This document shows positions 1-12,014 of a stretch of 64,000 nucleotides of DNA, in pieces. A model generated the notes under the pieces. It had not been told where the DNA came from. It made no database searches and worked only from the letters and a program-made list of their open reading frames with translations. Each line of letters opens with the position of its first letter. Within the stretch, counting starts at the first letter, position 1. Source of the DNA: Megalobrama amblycephala (taxonomy: Eukaryota; Chordata; Actinopteri; Cypriniformes; Xenocyprididae); assembly GCF_018812025.1 (NCBI RefSeq), contig NC_063065.1, positions 29,670,240-29,734,239 on the forward strand, in the 5' to 3' direction. A program made the translations under genes and the position numbers.

Positions 1-1184
1 AACGTTCTTGGGCACCTTTAACATCTCAACATTATTTCTTATTATAAAAGACTGTCAGATTTTTTCCTTTACTTTATTTCCCCAATGATGCAAGGCCACA
101 TTCATACAGCAACAAAATACGTTTGGCAGTCCTGTATTTGAGTTCTTAATATGGTTACGTTCACACGCGATTTAGTTATTTCTGGGAGTGACAACCGCAT
201 TCTATAACCGGACTCACATCCGTACATTTTCAGGACTCACATCCGCATTCTCTGAAAAACCCACACAGTGTGAACGCAACCGGACTGGGAAACTGGTTGT
301 CTATCACGTGATAAGGCCAATTACCGACACACACAGACCAACACCGACCGATTATAGCACGTCACGTCACATCACAGCATGTTCAATCGGCGAAAACAAG
401 TTCCGACAGATGGCAATAGACTCCGACGGGTAACAAACTGCTCTGACAAAACCCTATGAAATGTCTGTTGCCGTCTGTAGGTGTGGTATTAATTGGCCTA
501 TATATGTATATATATATTGGCCTAATGTGGTTTTTCGATAACTTACAACTACAGCGATATGAGCAGTGTGTCTTCTGAAGGTTTCAGATCTAGTCACTGT
601 TCTCCAGAGCTGTTCACGTCAGTTTTGTGTTCTCCGTGCAAATCAAATGCTCCACTCTCCATCACACCGGTATGATGAGGTGATATAAAACTGCGGTCAG
701 TTAATGAAGATTTGACAGATGAACTTGCAGCTCAATTGGACTCTTGTCGTGTCAAATGTGATTAGACTTTTCAGATTTATGGATATCGCTATCTTTTATA
801 CAGTATTACTTTGATCAATGTTGCTATACTGGTAAGGGAATATGGCCTTGACTCTCGTTGCATGTTCATACAGACAGGACAGGACAGGACATTTTGAGAC
901 TCACACCTGTAAGAAAATGTAGTTGTCAATCCCAAAAACTGACAGTAGGAACGTAGCCAAACAGTAGTAGCATCTTGACAATAACACCAGTGACAAAAAA
1001 GTAATTTGTTTTTTCGTATTATTCGTATTAATGACAAATAATTTTATTTAGCTTTTTTGCAAACTTGTAAGAACTTGCACAAATGCTTGTTCTGAATGAA
1101 TGAATGAATGAATGACAGTAAAGTCATATGTGAATGTGTATGAGATAAAGGACACTTTTCAGGCACTTTCACAAAACTTTTGAC
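1..1184. other. SUGCT intron sequence, no gene
   Basis: No exon or complete element was recognised. A short (GAAT)n run sits near 1095-1115, and an AT-rich stretch with the mirrored motif ATTGGCCTA near 490-525. Confidence 0.5.
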
Positions 1185-1568
1185 TTAAAAGGTGCTCTAA
1201 GCGATGTCACGCGTTTTTAGGCCAAAACATCTTTTGTCACATACAGCAAACATCTCCTCACTATCCGCTAGCTGCCTGTCCCCTGAACACACTGTAAAAA
1301 AAACGCAGTCTCTGTCGTCGCCACAAGCTCCAAAAATGGCAATAAAAACAAACTGGTGCAGCCTGGACCACGAAACAAAATAAACACGCTCCAGCCAATA
1401 ACCGACAAGAATGATTTTAATGCGCGTTCATGACTGTTTCAGGAAGCACGGAGGGGAGGGGGAGGAGGAGGAGGAGGGAGGGTCTAGCTAGCCTCTGTTT
1501 TGTTTGACAACACTTTGAACGTCAACAGGAAGTTACTCCACCCAGGATCGCTTAGAGTACCTTTAAAA
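1185..1568. repeat. MITE, copy 1 of an inverted pair
   Basis: The ends read AAAGGTGCTCTAAGCGAT and, on the other strand, AAAGGTACTCTAAGCGAT, forming terminal inverted repeats around a 384-bp non-coding body. The body recurs inverted at 1790-2466. Confidence 0.85.
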
Positions 1569-1789
1569 CAATTATATTTTCACTGTTTTCACCACCACTA
1601 CTCCATATGCCATACATAATCTAATCATGAAGTCTAACACTACATCCTGTCAGCTCGACCCTGCACCAACTGCTTTACTTAAAATATGTGTTTCTGATAT
1701 TTCACCCATCATAACTAGTTTGGTAAATTATAGCTCATATCTTCTATTGTCCCTGCCGAATTAAAAATCTCTACGGTCACACCCATCCT

Positions 1790-2466
1790 TAAAGGTGCTC
1801 TAAGCGATCCTGGGTGGAGTAACTTCCTGTTGACGTTCGAAATGTTGTCAAACAAAACAGAGGCTAGCTAGACCATCCCTCCTCCTCCTCCTCCCCCTCC
1901 CCTCCGTGCTTCCTGAAACAGTCATGAACGCGCATTTAAAATCATTCTTGTTGGTTATTGGCTGGAGCACTGTTTATTGTTTTGTGGTCCAGACTGCACC
2001 AGTTTGTTTTATTGCCTTTTTTTGGAGCTTGTGGCGACTGCAGAGACCGCATTTTTTTACAGTGTGTTCAGGGGACAGGCAACTAGTGGATAGTGAGGAG
2101 ATGTTTGCTGTATGTGACAAAAAATGTTTTGGCCTAAAAACGCGTGACATCGCTTAGAGCAGTGGTTCCCAAACTGGGGTACGTGTACCCCTAGGGGTAT
2201 GTGAGGTGACAAAAGGGGGTACGCGAACAAAATGCTGAGTAGTTCATTTAATTCTACCTTAAAATTATATTAAATTAAAAAAATATTATTTTATAAACTT
2301 ATTCATAAAGCTAAAAAAAATGCACTGGAAAATCAATTTAGGGGGCAAATATTGTCCCTTAATGGTAAAGATGTGACTGCAGTCGAAGTGGAAGAGAGGG
2401 GGTACGCGGAAGGATGGTACTCCAAGCTAAAAAGTTTGGGAACCACTGGCTTAGAGCACCTTTAAA
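1790..2466. repeat. MITE, copy 2, inverted and interrupted by a hAT-type element
   Basis: Same family as 1185-1568 in opposite orientation; the first 370 bp mirror it across a 221-bp spacer. The right end is split by an insertion at 2160-2448 and resumes with TTAGAGCACCTTTAAA. Confidence 0.85.
2160..2448. mobile_element. Non-autonomous hAT-like element
   Basis: Terminal inverted repeats CAGTGGTTCCCAAACT and AGTTTGGGAACCACTG flank 289 bp. The 8-bp target duplication GCTTAGAG (2152-2159 and 2449-2456) fits the hAT superfamily. No transposase is encoded. Confidence 0.9.
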
Positions 2467-2798
2467 GGTGGGGTATAATGCTATTTCATGCATTCCGACT
2501 TATTTACACTGTTAAAGAGTTGGATTATCATGCTAAACATGGCCAAAGTTTCAAAACACGAGTTGGACGTATGACGGAGTATTTCTGTGCCAAAAATACT
2601 CTTCCAAATCCTCACGAACTTCGCAAGGTTTTTTTTGAGTATGGGCCTTGAGTGATGTAAACGGGGGAGAATTCCTTGTACAGGCACTTCTCCCGGAAGA
2701 CCAGAGAGAGCGCAAGAGCACGCCCATCAATGCACGTTCGGCTTTACGGAAGTTGTCGGCCAGCACTGCACAGGTCACAGGACTTCACAAAATCAACA

Positions 2799-3147
2799 AT
2801 GTCACCAAAGACGTGTGTTTTTGGTTGTGAGGAAAAGATAACCTTGCTTCCCAAAGAACCCAGCGTTAAGTGGAGCTGAGAGTTTTGTTCTCACGCAATA
2901 CATTGATGTGCTCTCGATATTTGTCATTAAAATAACCATAGAAACTGATCACATTTTTATTGGTTAAAATGAATGTAGAATATCTTGTGTTTTTCCGTGG
3001 CTGTTCGACCCCTTTGGGATCGGAGCTTATGGTTTAATAAACAAGGCCCAGTTCTATGCTGGATTTACAGATCATTTGAAACTGAAAGATGGAGCAGCCA
3101 CAGCGATAATGATCCTGGTCATGAGTCGGAGCCACAGGTGGTGAGTA
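2799..3147 (+). pseudogene. Decayed THAP-like coding remnant inside a repeat
   Basis: ATG at 2799 opens MSPKTCVFGCEEKITLLPKE, which has the Cys-rich start and LPKEP segment of a THAP-type zinc finger. After several stops, a later stretch (about 3032-3120) reads INKAQFYAGFTDHLKLKD, the kind of segment that follows the zinc-binding residues in transposon-encoded THAP proteins. The reading frame is broken in between. The surrounding repeat starts near 2463 with AAAGGTGGGGTATAATGC. Assignment rests on motif memory. Confidence 0.5.
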
Positions 3148-3161
3148 AATCTACTTTAAAG

Positions 3162-3592
3162 CAGAACTAAGTAACTTTTTTACCTTCATAAATAGTTTTC
3201 TAAGTCCTTACGATGGTTAATTGACTTGTAGTGGTGTGTTTGAGGCGTGCACTAACCCCCTCTGGCACGTCTACGCCAGAAAACAGCACTTGCAAGTTGA
3301 GCTGCGCCGACCCGACACAATCTCGCCTCATGTTCACGTTCACGTTCACGCGAGAGTGACAAAATGCTTTACGGTAATTCAAAAACAATGTATATATTAT
3401 GACTTCATAAGACAATTTCGAAAATTACCCACCTCCATCGAGATTTCTTGTACTGTATTTGCAAAACTACTGCCCTGGTGAGTGCTGTAGTCGTTGTAGT
3501 CCAGAGCTGCGCTTGAAGTATTTACGACAGTGTGATTCACTGAAGAAACCTGTAGGGGGAGCTTCGCAAATCTTACTGAGTTCCGCTTTAAA
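3162..3592. repeat. MITE, copy 1 (second copy near 53902)
   Basis: The ends AAAGCAGAACTAAGTAAC and, inverted, AAAGCGGAACTCAGTAAG flank a non-coding body of about 430 bp. The whole unit recurs in inverted orientation at 53902-54345. Confidence 0.88.
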
Positions 3593-3666
3593 TATCTGTT
3601 TTGTTGTCAATAGGCGCCTAAGTGCATATAATGTAAACAATACAAACGTAGTGAATTTATAAATTC

Positions 3667-5198
3667 TAGGGGTGTCCTCGACTACGGATTTACATAGTCG
3701 AATCCGATTCGAATCAGATTGCCTATATTCGAGTGATAGTCGAATCATTTATGTTGGGGTTGGGGGGGGGGGGGGGTGATTTGAGCTTGAAAAACAGCAG
3801 TCCACTAGAGAGTGCGCACAGACTTTGAAAGGGCTGCGCGCTGAACTGTGCACGAGATGGAGCGGGACACGGAAAATGAAGTAGGCCTAAGGCCTATAGC
3901 CTACCCGCGGGCGCGGCTTAAGACAACTTTTATTTTCTTTCACACACAGCACAGAGAAGCATCTTTCTAATAAACCGACCAAACTGCCTGTCAAGTGATA
4001 GACGAAACTGACAATGATTTTATCTTTTTTAAACAAATGAAAGGCAATGTGGATAAACATTCACAGCCACGATGTACAGAACACCACACAAAGATATAGA
4101 AGAAAACGAATAAAAACATTTTGGATCAATAAACCTTAAAATATATATATAAAAATAACTGCAGAAAAGCCACACTGCAGATATACATTTCATATGTCGG
4201 CAAATCAAATTACATCGGCTAAACTGTCTGTGCGAGCAAGCTTTAACTCTACAGCGCAACATTGATGCACCAAAAAAATTTAATTCATTTAATAAAAAAA
4301 AATTATATATATATATTTTTTAATCAAACATTAATTTACAGAATTGAATTAGAACAGAAATATGATCGAGTCAAACTGCAAAATGCCTGAAGTGCAGGGG
4401 AACATATATTCAAAACACAAGCCACAAATAATTAAATTAGATAACCCAGAGTGATCAATAAATAAATTAAAATTAAAGAAATTATTGAAATAACGAAAGT
4501 ATAGCCAGAATTGTCAACTTTGTCTTTTTAACTGCAGAGACAATAAACGCTGAACTGGATTGGCAATCTTTTTAGCTAAACATTCAAAAATCAAATTACA
4601 TCCGTCTAAAATAGTTTGAAATCATTTGTAGCTACCCTACCTGATTGAGAGAGAGAAACACAATCTGCCTGTGTCCGTTTGAGTCTTTTTAAATAGCGCG
4701 ATAGTCAGCTCGTTGGCCGGCAGAAGCGCGCCGCAGTGTGTGTCGTTGTTGAGTTCTAGGACATGAGCTGTTGGCACAACTTGCATCATACGTGTTTTGG
4801 ATCATCTTTTATCATTTCAAAGTGCATCCAATTGTACACTTTATCCAAGACATTGTTAAAGATTTAATCCCTGCCGCAAAGATGCTCCTCTGCCGGTCAC
4901 GGATGATGGAAGTGAAACTTAAATCGGTCACAGGGGTGGTTGGATTTATTCACGCACATTAAAAATATTTATTAAAAGCTTCTTTCTTTTCACATTTTTA
5001 TTTATGGTATTAACATAATAGGCTGTATATTAACCTATTGGGAAAGAACCGGTATGTCTATGTAAAATCAATCAGATATTGAGCACCCCCATATCTCGTC
5101 TGATAACACCTCTGCGAAGATTCGACTGTGAGATTGGTAGTCGAATCAGGCTCCTCCTATCGAAGATTCGAATCGTCGACTATTCAGGGTCACCCCTA
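3667..5198. mobile_element. hAT-superfamily element, non-autonomous, 1.53 kb
   Basis: It begins TAGGGGTG and ends CACCCCTA, with further inverted similarity around repeated GATTCGAATC motifs. It is flanked by a perfect 8-bp duplication ATAAATTC (3659-3666 and 5199-5206). The interior is AT-rich with a G-run near 3757-3776 and holds no recognisable transposase. Confidence 0.9.
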
Positions 5199-5422
5199 AT
5201 AAATTCATTATTCATCATTCACTATACGCTATATTCATTATAGTGATTCAAAAGTTATCCATGGATAACGCGATGGTGTATTGCGTGTGTTTAAATATAT
5301 TTGTTTAGCTGACCATTGATAGCTTGCAGCCGATCTCTACACAAAAGCTGTGAGTGCTTGTGACAGCTCGTCACTCTATCTTTTCAGCGATATGAAGGAT
5401 GCTATACTACTCTATAGGTACC

Positions 5423-6300
5423 TAAAGGGTTAGTTCACCCAAAAATGAAAATTATGTCATTAATGACTCACCCTCATGTCGTTCCAAACCCATAAGACCT
5501 CTGTTCATCTTCGGAACACAGTTTAAGATATTTTAGATTTAGTCAGAGAGCTTTCTGTCCCTCCATTGAAAATGTATGTACTGTATACTGTCCATGTCCA
5601 GAAAGGTAATAAAAACATCATCAAAGTAGTCCATGTGACATCAGTGGGTTAGTTAGAATTTGTTGAAGCATCGAAAATACATTTTGGTCCAAAAATAACA
5701 AAAACTACGACTTTATTCAGCATTGTCTTCTCTTCCGGAATCCTTTTCATTGAATTGATTTCATTGAATTGATTCCATTGAACTGATTCCACTGAATCCT
5801 TTTATCTGTCGGCGTTGGTAATGCACTTTTACGTCGACGGTGGTTGTTTTTGGCGATTAGGACATCCGCGACATTTTGAAGCATCGAAAATACATTTTGG
5901 TCCAAAAATAACAAAAACTACGACTTTATTCAGCATTGTATTCTCTTCCGGATCTGTTGTCAATTCGCGTTCACGACTCTGCTTCTTCTTCTTCTTCTTC
6001 TTTCCTGTTTTACGGTGGTTGGCATCCAGCTTATTGGTGCATTACCGCCCCCTTCTGCTCCGGAGTGTGGTTCAAGACTCCGCACTGATGCTGCTGATGT
6101 AAGACGCTGCTGACGTGTTATCTGGTGCACCAGAGCTTCGTTTACAGTCTGAGGGAGACACACGCTGTATTCAAGCTATTCTACATTGTTTGTATTTTGG
6201 TATTGCTATATTTTTTAAAATGGTGCCTAAGTGTGCATGTCGTGGATGTCCTAATCGTGTGGTTAATAATATCCTTCTTTCTATGGATGCTGGGTTTACA
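5423..6300. repeat. Transposon fragment with GGTTAGTTCACCC terminus and internal duplication
   Basis: The left end AAAGGGTTAGTTCACCC is shared with other repeats here (46746, 52672, 63818). A block of about 78 bp beginning GAAGCATCGAAAATAC is present twice, near 5663-5740 and 5877-5954. The right end is cut off by an L2 fragment near 6300. Confidence 0.7.
6220..6281 (+). pseudogene. THAP-domain N-terminus, truncated
   Basis: ATG at 6220 reads MVPKCACRGCPNRVVNN. The spacing M-V-x-x-C-x4-C-x-N-R is the start of the THAP zinc finger as in THAP1-type proteins. Similarity stops after about 17 codons, where L2-like sequence begins. It is probably the first-exon relic of a THAP-bearing DNA transposon (Kolobok- or P-like). 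Function is unlikely. Confidence 0.5.
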
Positions 6301-6307
6301 AACATCT

Positions 6308-7496
6308 TAATTCTCCTGGATCTAAGTTCAACTTAGTCCAAATTTCTGATATTAGAATCAGTGGTTCTGCTCTTCCCTGATTCATTTCTTATCTCATTGA
6401 ATGAAAATACTATATCACCATACAAGGGTATAAGTCCACAACAATTTCACTGACACAAGGTGTTCCACAGGGCTCAGTTCTTGGTCCAATACTTTTTATC
6501 ACCTAAATGCTGCCACTTGGTGATATTCATTTCATTTTCATTGTTATTCTCATGACATCCAAATCTATCTTACCACCTCCTCTGATATTTCATCTCTGCC
6601 TGACTCACTCACTGCATGTATTAGACAAATCAATCACTGGATATCCCTGAATTTTCTTTAAACTAAATGACAGCAAAACCAAAATAATGCTGATCAGCTC
6701 CACCATGCCTGGAAATAGAATGGACCTGTCCTTTGACATAGATGGGGTTCTTGTTAAACCCTCCTCCCCTGTACATAATCTTGGTGTTTTATTTGCTTCC
6801 CCTCGTTCCTTTGTTTCACATATTGCTTAAGTTGTTAAAAACTATTTTTTATCACCTGCGTATTATCGTACGTCTTGGCTCCTTCCCTCAATCTGGCTGA
6901 TGCAAAAAACCCTTGTTCATGCACTAATAACTTCTCGTTTGGACTACTGCAATGTCTTGTTAATTAGTTTACCAAAAAAAACAAAACAAAACAAAAAACA
7001 TATTAAAAGTCTACAGTATGTACAAAATACAGCTGTGAGAGTGCTCACCTCGACTAGAAGTAATGCTCACATAACTCCCCTTCTCCATGATCTTCACTGC
7101 TTACCTGTTGCATCACGTATTCATTTTAAGGTACTCCTGTTAACCTTTAAGGCTCTAAATGGTCTTGCACTTCTATATTTATCAGATCTACTCCACCGGG
7201 TCTCTTATATTATCTGAACTTGGCCTATTGTCAGTTCCTACATTCCAGCTGTCTACTATAGGTAGATGATCTTTTTGTATCAACGCTCCCAAGGTCTAGA
7301 ATACATTACTTCCTTCTCTTAATAATATCTCTTCTCTATCTGCTTTTAAGTCTCAACTTTAAATGTATTTGTTTGAAATGTGTTTTCAATTATTTGTATC
7401 TGATGTTTTGTGTTTATTTTTGTGTTGTTTGTAAAGTTTAACTTTGTTAAGCGACCTTGGGCTTGTGGAAAGGCGCTATACAAATAAAACGCCTTC
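6308..7496 (+). mobile_element. L2-like LINE, 5'-truncated
   Basis: Translation with stops and frameshifts shows reverse-transcriptase motifs: LLDLSS at the start, GVPQGSVLGP at about 6455-6485, then an ITSRLDYCN and KALNGL block (6900-7217). The 3' end carries the GCGACCTTGGG and AAAGGCGCTATACAAATAAA tail typical of L2 elements. Many stops show it is dead. Confidence 0.88.
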
Positions 7497-8780
7497 TTCT
7501 GTTAGTATATAGAGTATATAGTATATTGTCAGTATATTCATCTTTTTATAATAGGCTATTCTATATCGTGATAAAAATTAATCAAACCACGCTACAGATA
7601 ATATAAAAATCTTGACAATGCGATGTTTGCATTGTCCTCATCACATTCACAAACAAAAGTGCAGTCATTCCTTGACATTCACTCAGTATAATAAATCCAT
7701 CTGCACTTGAAAACTTGTAGAGCCCATGTTACGCAACTCTACAACTTTATAGTACTCTGAGCAGCCAACAGGCCAAACATTCAGCACTTCAACACAAATA
7801 TGGGAGCGATTAGGAGTTCTTTTGAAACTGACATGGTAATTAAAACAAGATAGACCCTGGTTCATCGTAAATCTTGCATTTCACCACACACCTTTGCAAG
7901 CTAAGCCTTGCTTCTTTTCTCGTGCTGTTCTACAACGAGAGGTAAGAGTGTTGAAGAGCGTCACCAGTCAAACAGCGAGGTCAACTGGTAGAACGATAGC
8001 TGGAGGATGAATGATTCTTCACTGAGCGGAGGTCCATGTGGCTGGCCAATAGTGCCTTAAGGACTTTCTGAGAAAAGACTTCTGTTCTTAGTGTCCTGCT
8101 GCGGATGAAACTACACCCTAGCCATTCAAGACGTTCCACTGGTCGCCCCTCGTCAATAAAAGTGAGAAAAATCAAACGGAGGACATTGTACGTCACGCTG
8201 TGAACATCTGCCGACCAGAGCCGCTAACTAATTCAGAAGCTGTCTCCAGTCTTCCTGTTTCATACGTGCTATATGATGCGATATGAACGTCTGCTGGGTG
8301 CGAGTGGCGTGAAAACGGGGTCCGATGTTTATCCTGGGAATGCTGTCAGAACATGAAAGGCTGCAGCTCATTAAACTTAAGTGAAATTAAATGAATTGTT
8401 GTAAGTGACAACAGAGGAATCATTTAAGGATCGTCTTTGGTCTTAACCAACAAGTAAACTGTTGTGACCAACTGATTTTTGTTCTTTAATATTATGACCA
8501 CAAGAACTTGAGATGTTATGTTTATTCCACGTTTGATTTGGTAATGTTGTGGTAGTTTTATTGCCGTGACTGTGCTGTATAGATGCCACATGTCAGAGTG
8601 ATTAAAAAAGAAAAGAAAATAGCCAAGCTCCCTTTGAAGAACTACAATACCCATAATCTTGACAAGAGAATCCACCAATCAGAGCAATGGAAATGAACAC
8701 CAAAGGCAGCAAACAAACAAATAAACCGCAAATGATGCAAGTCACTCTCCTACATTTTTAAACTACTTCAAAACTACCAT
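7497..8780. other. Intron sequence, no gene recognised
   Basis: Apparently mostly single-copy within the window. No splice-bounded conserved peptide and no clear element ends were found. Confidence 0.4.
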
Positions 8781-11040
8781 CCAAAGGTTTGGGGTTGGTA
8801 ATATTTTTTCTTCTGATCACCAAGGCTGCATTTATTTGATTAAAAAAAAAAAATACAGACGGAAACCTCGTCTCTCCATATTTCCTCATTTTTGTTTGAT
8901 TTTATTTTAAAAATATCAATGCTATTGGTCACCCTTTATGCCTATATGTGGGTTTTAAAAATATTTAACGAATGAACATGGATTTTAAAGAGCTTGTGGA
9001 CAAAACCTCGGAACTCCACTGGATACTCAAACTGTCAGTCAAACCTCTATAAATCTGCCCCACCTCTATAGTGAATGAAGTGCCACACGCAGTTGCTTGT
9101 TTGCAATGCAAAGGTAAATAAAGATCTGATGTTTGGGAAAAAAAAAGTACAGTGTTTTCTTTGTTCAAGAAACACTATGTCTATAAAGGCTAATGTTTTA
9201 TGTATTTGAAGAGCGGAGAAGAGTCTTTGTCTGATATTTCCCGTCTAGTTGTAGCCAGTATGCTGTGCTATAGAGGATGCAAGTTAAATATAGCCTTGAA
9301 TATTAAATTATCAAATTTAACATAACACAATTCGATTTGCTCTGGAACAAGTCAATTGATTAATAAAACCAAAGATTGCCTGTTTTATGTACCCAAAATG
9401 AATTATATCTCGTGTTTAACCACTATAAGAGCCAGCGGGAAATCGCCGAAGCACTGGCTGAGATGAAGCTCTTCTCGGCAGGTACACCGAATGGCCGCTG
9501 ATGGCCTGGAGCTCGCATCTCCGACAACGTCTAAACAAATTGCAAAATGGGCGCTATGATTAAATATGAGTCACATATTTCAGGTCTAAACAACTACATT
9601 CTCGCCTAAAAAAATTAGAATCTACAGTTCGTGGTACAAGTGTAAAATTTGCAAAAATTACAGGTGGATTTGCTTGGCCACCAAAAGCGGAGTGATACAA
9701 GCGGTAAAGAGGTAAGAGTGCTGTTATCACTAAAATATAGCACGGCTCTCAGCCAATCAGATTCGAGAACCAGAAAGATGAATTGGATTACTTGTTTGTC
9801 CTCATGTACCAGCAGCAATATTTCAAAATAATCCACTTCACTGACACTGAGAACATGAACATTATATTTTCTTTGCTTACATAGATTGCTGGCCTACTAC
9901 GAGACATGGAAGATGCCTGACTTGACAGCTCTTTTTTTCACTCCTCTCCTGACTGTAGCCACCTACTCTCATATGCATTAAAGCTGAGAAGCTTGCCATC
10001 TTAAATGAGCCTAATACTAACAAAAATCACCACATGCAAGTACAACCAGCTCCGTAAAATAGTTCCACATTAAGTAAATGTAGTTCATTTGTATTAAGGA
10101 GCAATCACTTGGGCAAACAAACAGTAAAATGAACACTGTAAAATAAAGTGAGTCTGTTTTGCTCTAAGAGCAGATAAAGAGGTGGCATCTGGTAGAACGT
10201 AGGCAATCAATTCCAGAGATGCAGTCATCCGACAAAAATTCATGTAAATTATCTTTAAAAAAATCCTCCTCATGAATAATTGTCAAAAACAAACAAAGGT
10301 TTGTATGTTTGCATGCACTGGTCAAACGTATGAACCGGTCAAACAAATGTTTGTATGCACTGGTCAGTCCTTTCTAAAACATCATTACTCACAGCAGAGG
10401 AGTGGTAACAAATATAACTGGACAGCCACACAGGCATAACAAACAGGCAATTTAGCAGAAATTGCGGCTTCATTACCATGTATTGACTCATCAGGGCAAA
10501 CAATGATGATGATGATGATAAATAAGTAATAAGGGTCTGAGAATAAGTGATCAAGACTTGTCTTTTTTTTTTTTTTTTTTTTAGTTGAAAATTTTCATGC
10601 ATAGAGGTCACTACAGTGGACAGCTATTCAAAAAGCATTTTCTTGCATATGCATGGGTTTTGATGGCACAGTTGCACATCAACCTCTACAGTGAACACTA
10701 GTGCATCATCCTATCCACTGCAACCAAGTGGCAAGCTGTTGTGTGTCGATTTTTTTCCTCTCCAAACCAAGATGGCCGATGGCCAGTCAGAAATGCTGAA
10801 GTTGCTCTGGAATATCCATACATTCCTTCTATCCTAGGAGACTCTTGCAGGTAAAAAAAGTTGTGGCATCAAGCAATATATAATGAGTCATATCACAGTT
10901 AAATTTTCCAAGTATTGTTTTTAGATTAGGAAGTAATTCTGAGCAATCATCTGTCCACTAAATTGGACATCATGCATCACTAGTTATATTTCAGTTACAA
11001 TTCATACTATTACTGACTGGTTAAAAAAAATTAATAGAAA
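8781..11040. other. Intron sequence with repeat fragments
   Basis: 8781-8850 is a fragment of the MITE family seen intact at 24287 and 32304. Around 9430-9840 the text resembles a common cyprinid interspersed repeat, but I could not place its ends. There is a short (GAT)n at about 10503-10520 and a T-run at 10561-10582. No gene was seen. Confidence 0.4.
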
Positions 11041-11042
11041 AT

Positions 11043-11266
11043 ACGGTAACACTTTATTTTACAGTGTCATTGTTACATATGTTACATGTATTTACTGTAG
11101 TAACTAGAAATTATGCATAATTATGTGCAATTAACCCTAAACCAAACCCTCATCCTAACCTTAACCCTATAGTAAGTACATGTAGTTCATTGTCATTACT
11201 CAGAACTTAAATGTATAATTACACTGTAATACTGACACCTTAAAATAAAGTGTAACCAAAAATACT
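11043..11266. repeat. Small MITE
   Basis: The ends GGTAACACTTTATTTTA and, inverted, GGTTACACTTTATTTTA flank about 220 bp. A related terminus occurs at 31012 and again at 31240. Confidence 0.8.
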
Positions 11267-11299
11267 TCATCTGAAGTAACTTTTTTGACTGTAAATAAA

Positions 11300-11765
11300 T
11301 GTATTTGTTATTAGAATGTAATTTGCATTAACATAAAAAAGTAATGTGATTACATACGTAATGCATGTTACAAGTAATTACAAGTAATGTATGTGACTTG
11401 TAATGCATTATTTGTTACATCAAAAAAGTAATCTCATTACGTAATGCATGTTACTTGTAATGCATTACGTGTAACATCGAAAAAGTAATCCGATTACATA
11501 ATGCATGTTACTTGTAATGCATTACTTTACTCCTTACATCAAAAAGTAATCTGATTACGTAATGCATGTTAGTTGTAATGCATTACTTTACTCGTAACAT
11601 CAAAAAAAATATGATAACATAACGTACATTACTTGTAATGCATTACTTTACTCCTTACATCAAAAAATTATCTGATAATATAACGCACGTTACTTGTAAT
11701 GCGTTACTTTACTACTTACATCAAAAAGTAATCTGATTACATTTTGTATGTTATTTGTATATATT
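11300..11765. repeat. Minisatellite, about 60-bp unit
   Basis: About seven imperfect copies of a unit run head-to-tail, each containing AAAAAGTAATCTGATTAC, TAATGCATGTTACTTGTAAT and a GCATTACTTTACTC-type segment. Several units hold self-complementary cores such as ATTACGTAAT. Units degrade toward both ends. Spacing and divergence rule out a CRISPR array. Confidence 0.85.
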
Positions 11766-12014
11766 TTATAGTTTTCACATGATTTTATATAATTGTACTC
11801 ATTTGTTTGTTAAATATGCACAATATTGCTGTTATTAGTGTAATGTTTAATGCAGTATCTCTTCAGTTAAGAACCATAAATGCATACCGTTCACTTACAT
11901 CTTAAAAATATGTGTAAAAAAAATAATTTCAAATTTTATTTTACATGCCCTAAGGGAAATAAAAACACACAGGAACAAAAATCCTGACTGAGGTTATCAT
12001 AATTCATGCATGAA

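Noticed and set aside
6900..7217. 105-aa frame as a host gene
   Set aside because: It is the C-terminal part of an L2-type reverse transcriptase with stops on both sides.
11300..11765. Possible CRISPR-like array
   Set aside because: Whole 60-bp units repeat with no unique spacers, and the context is a fish intron; it is a minisatellite.
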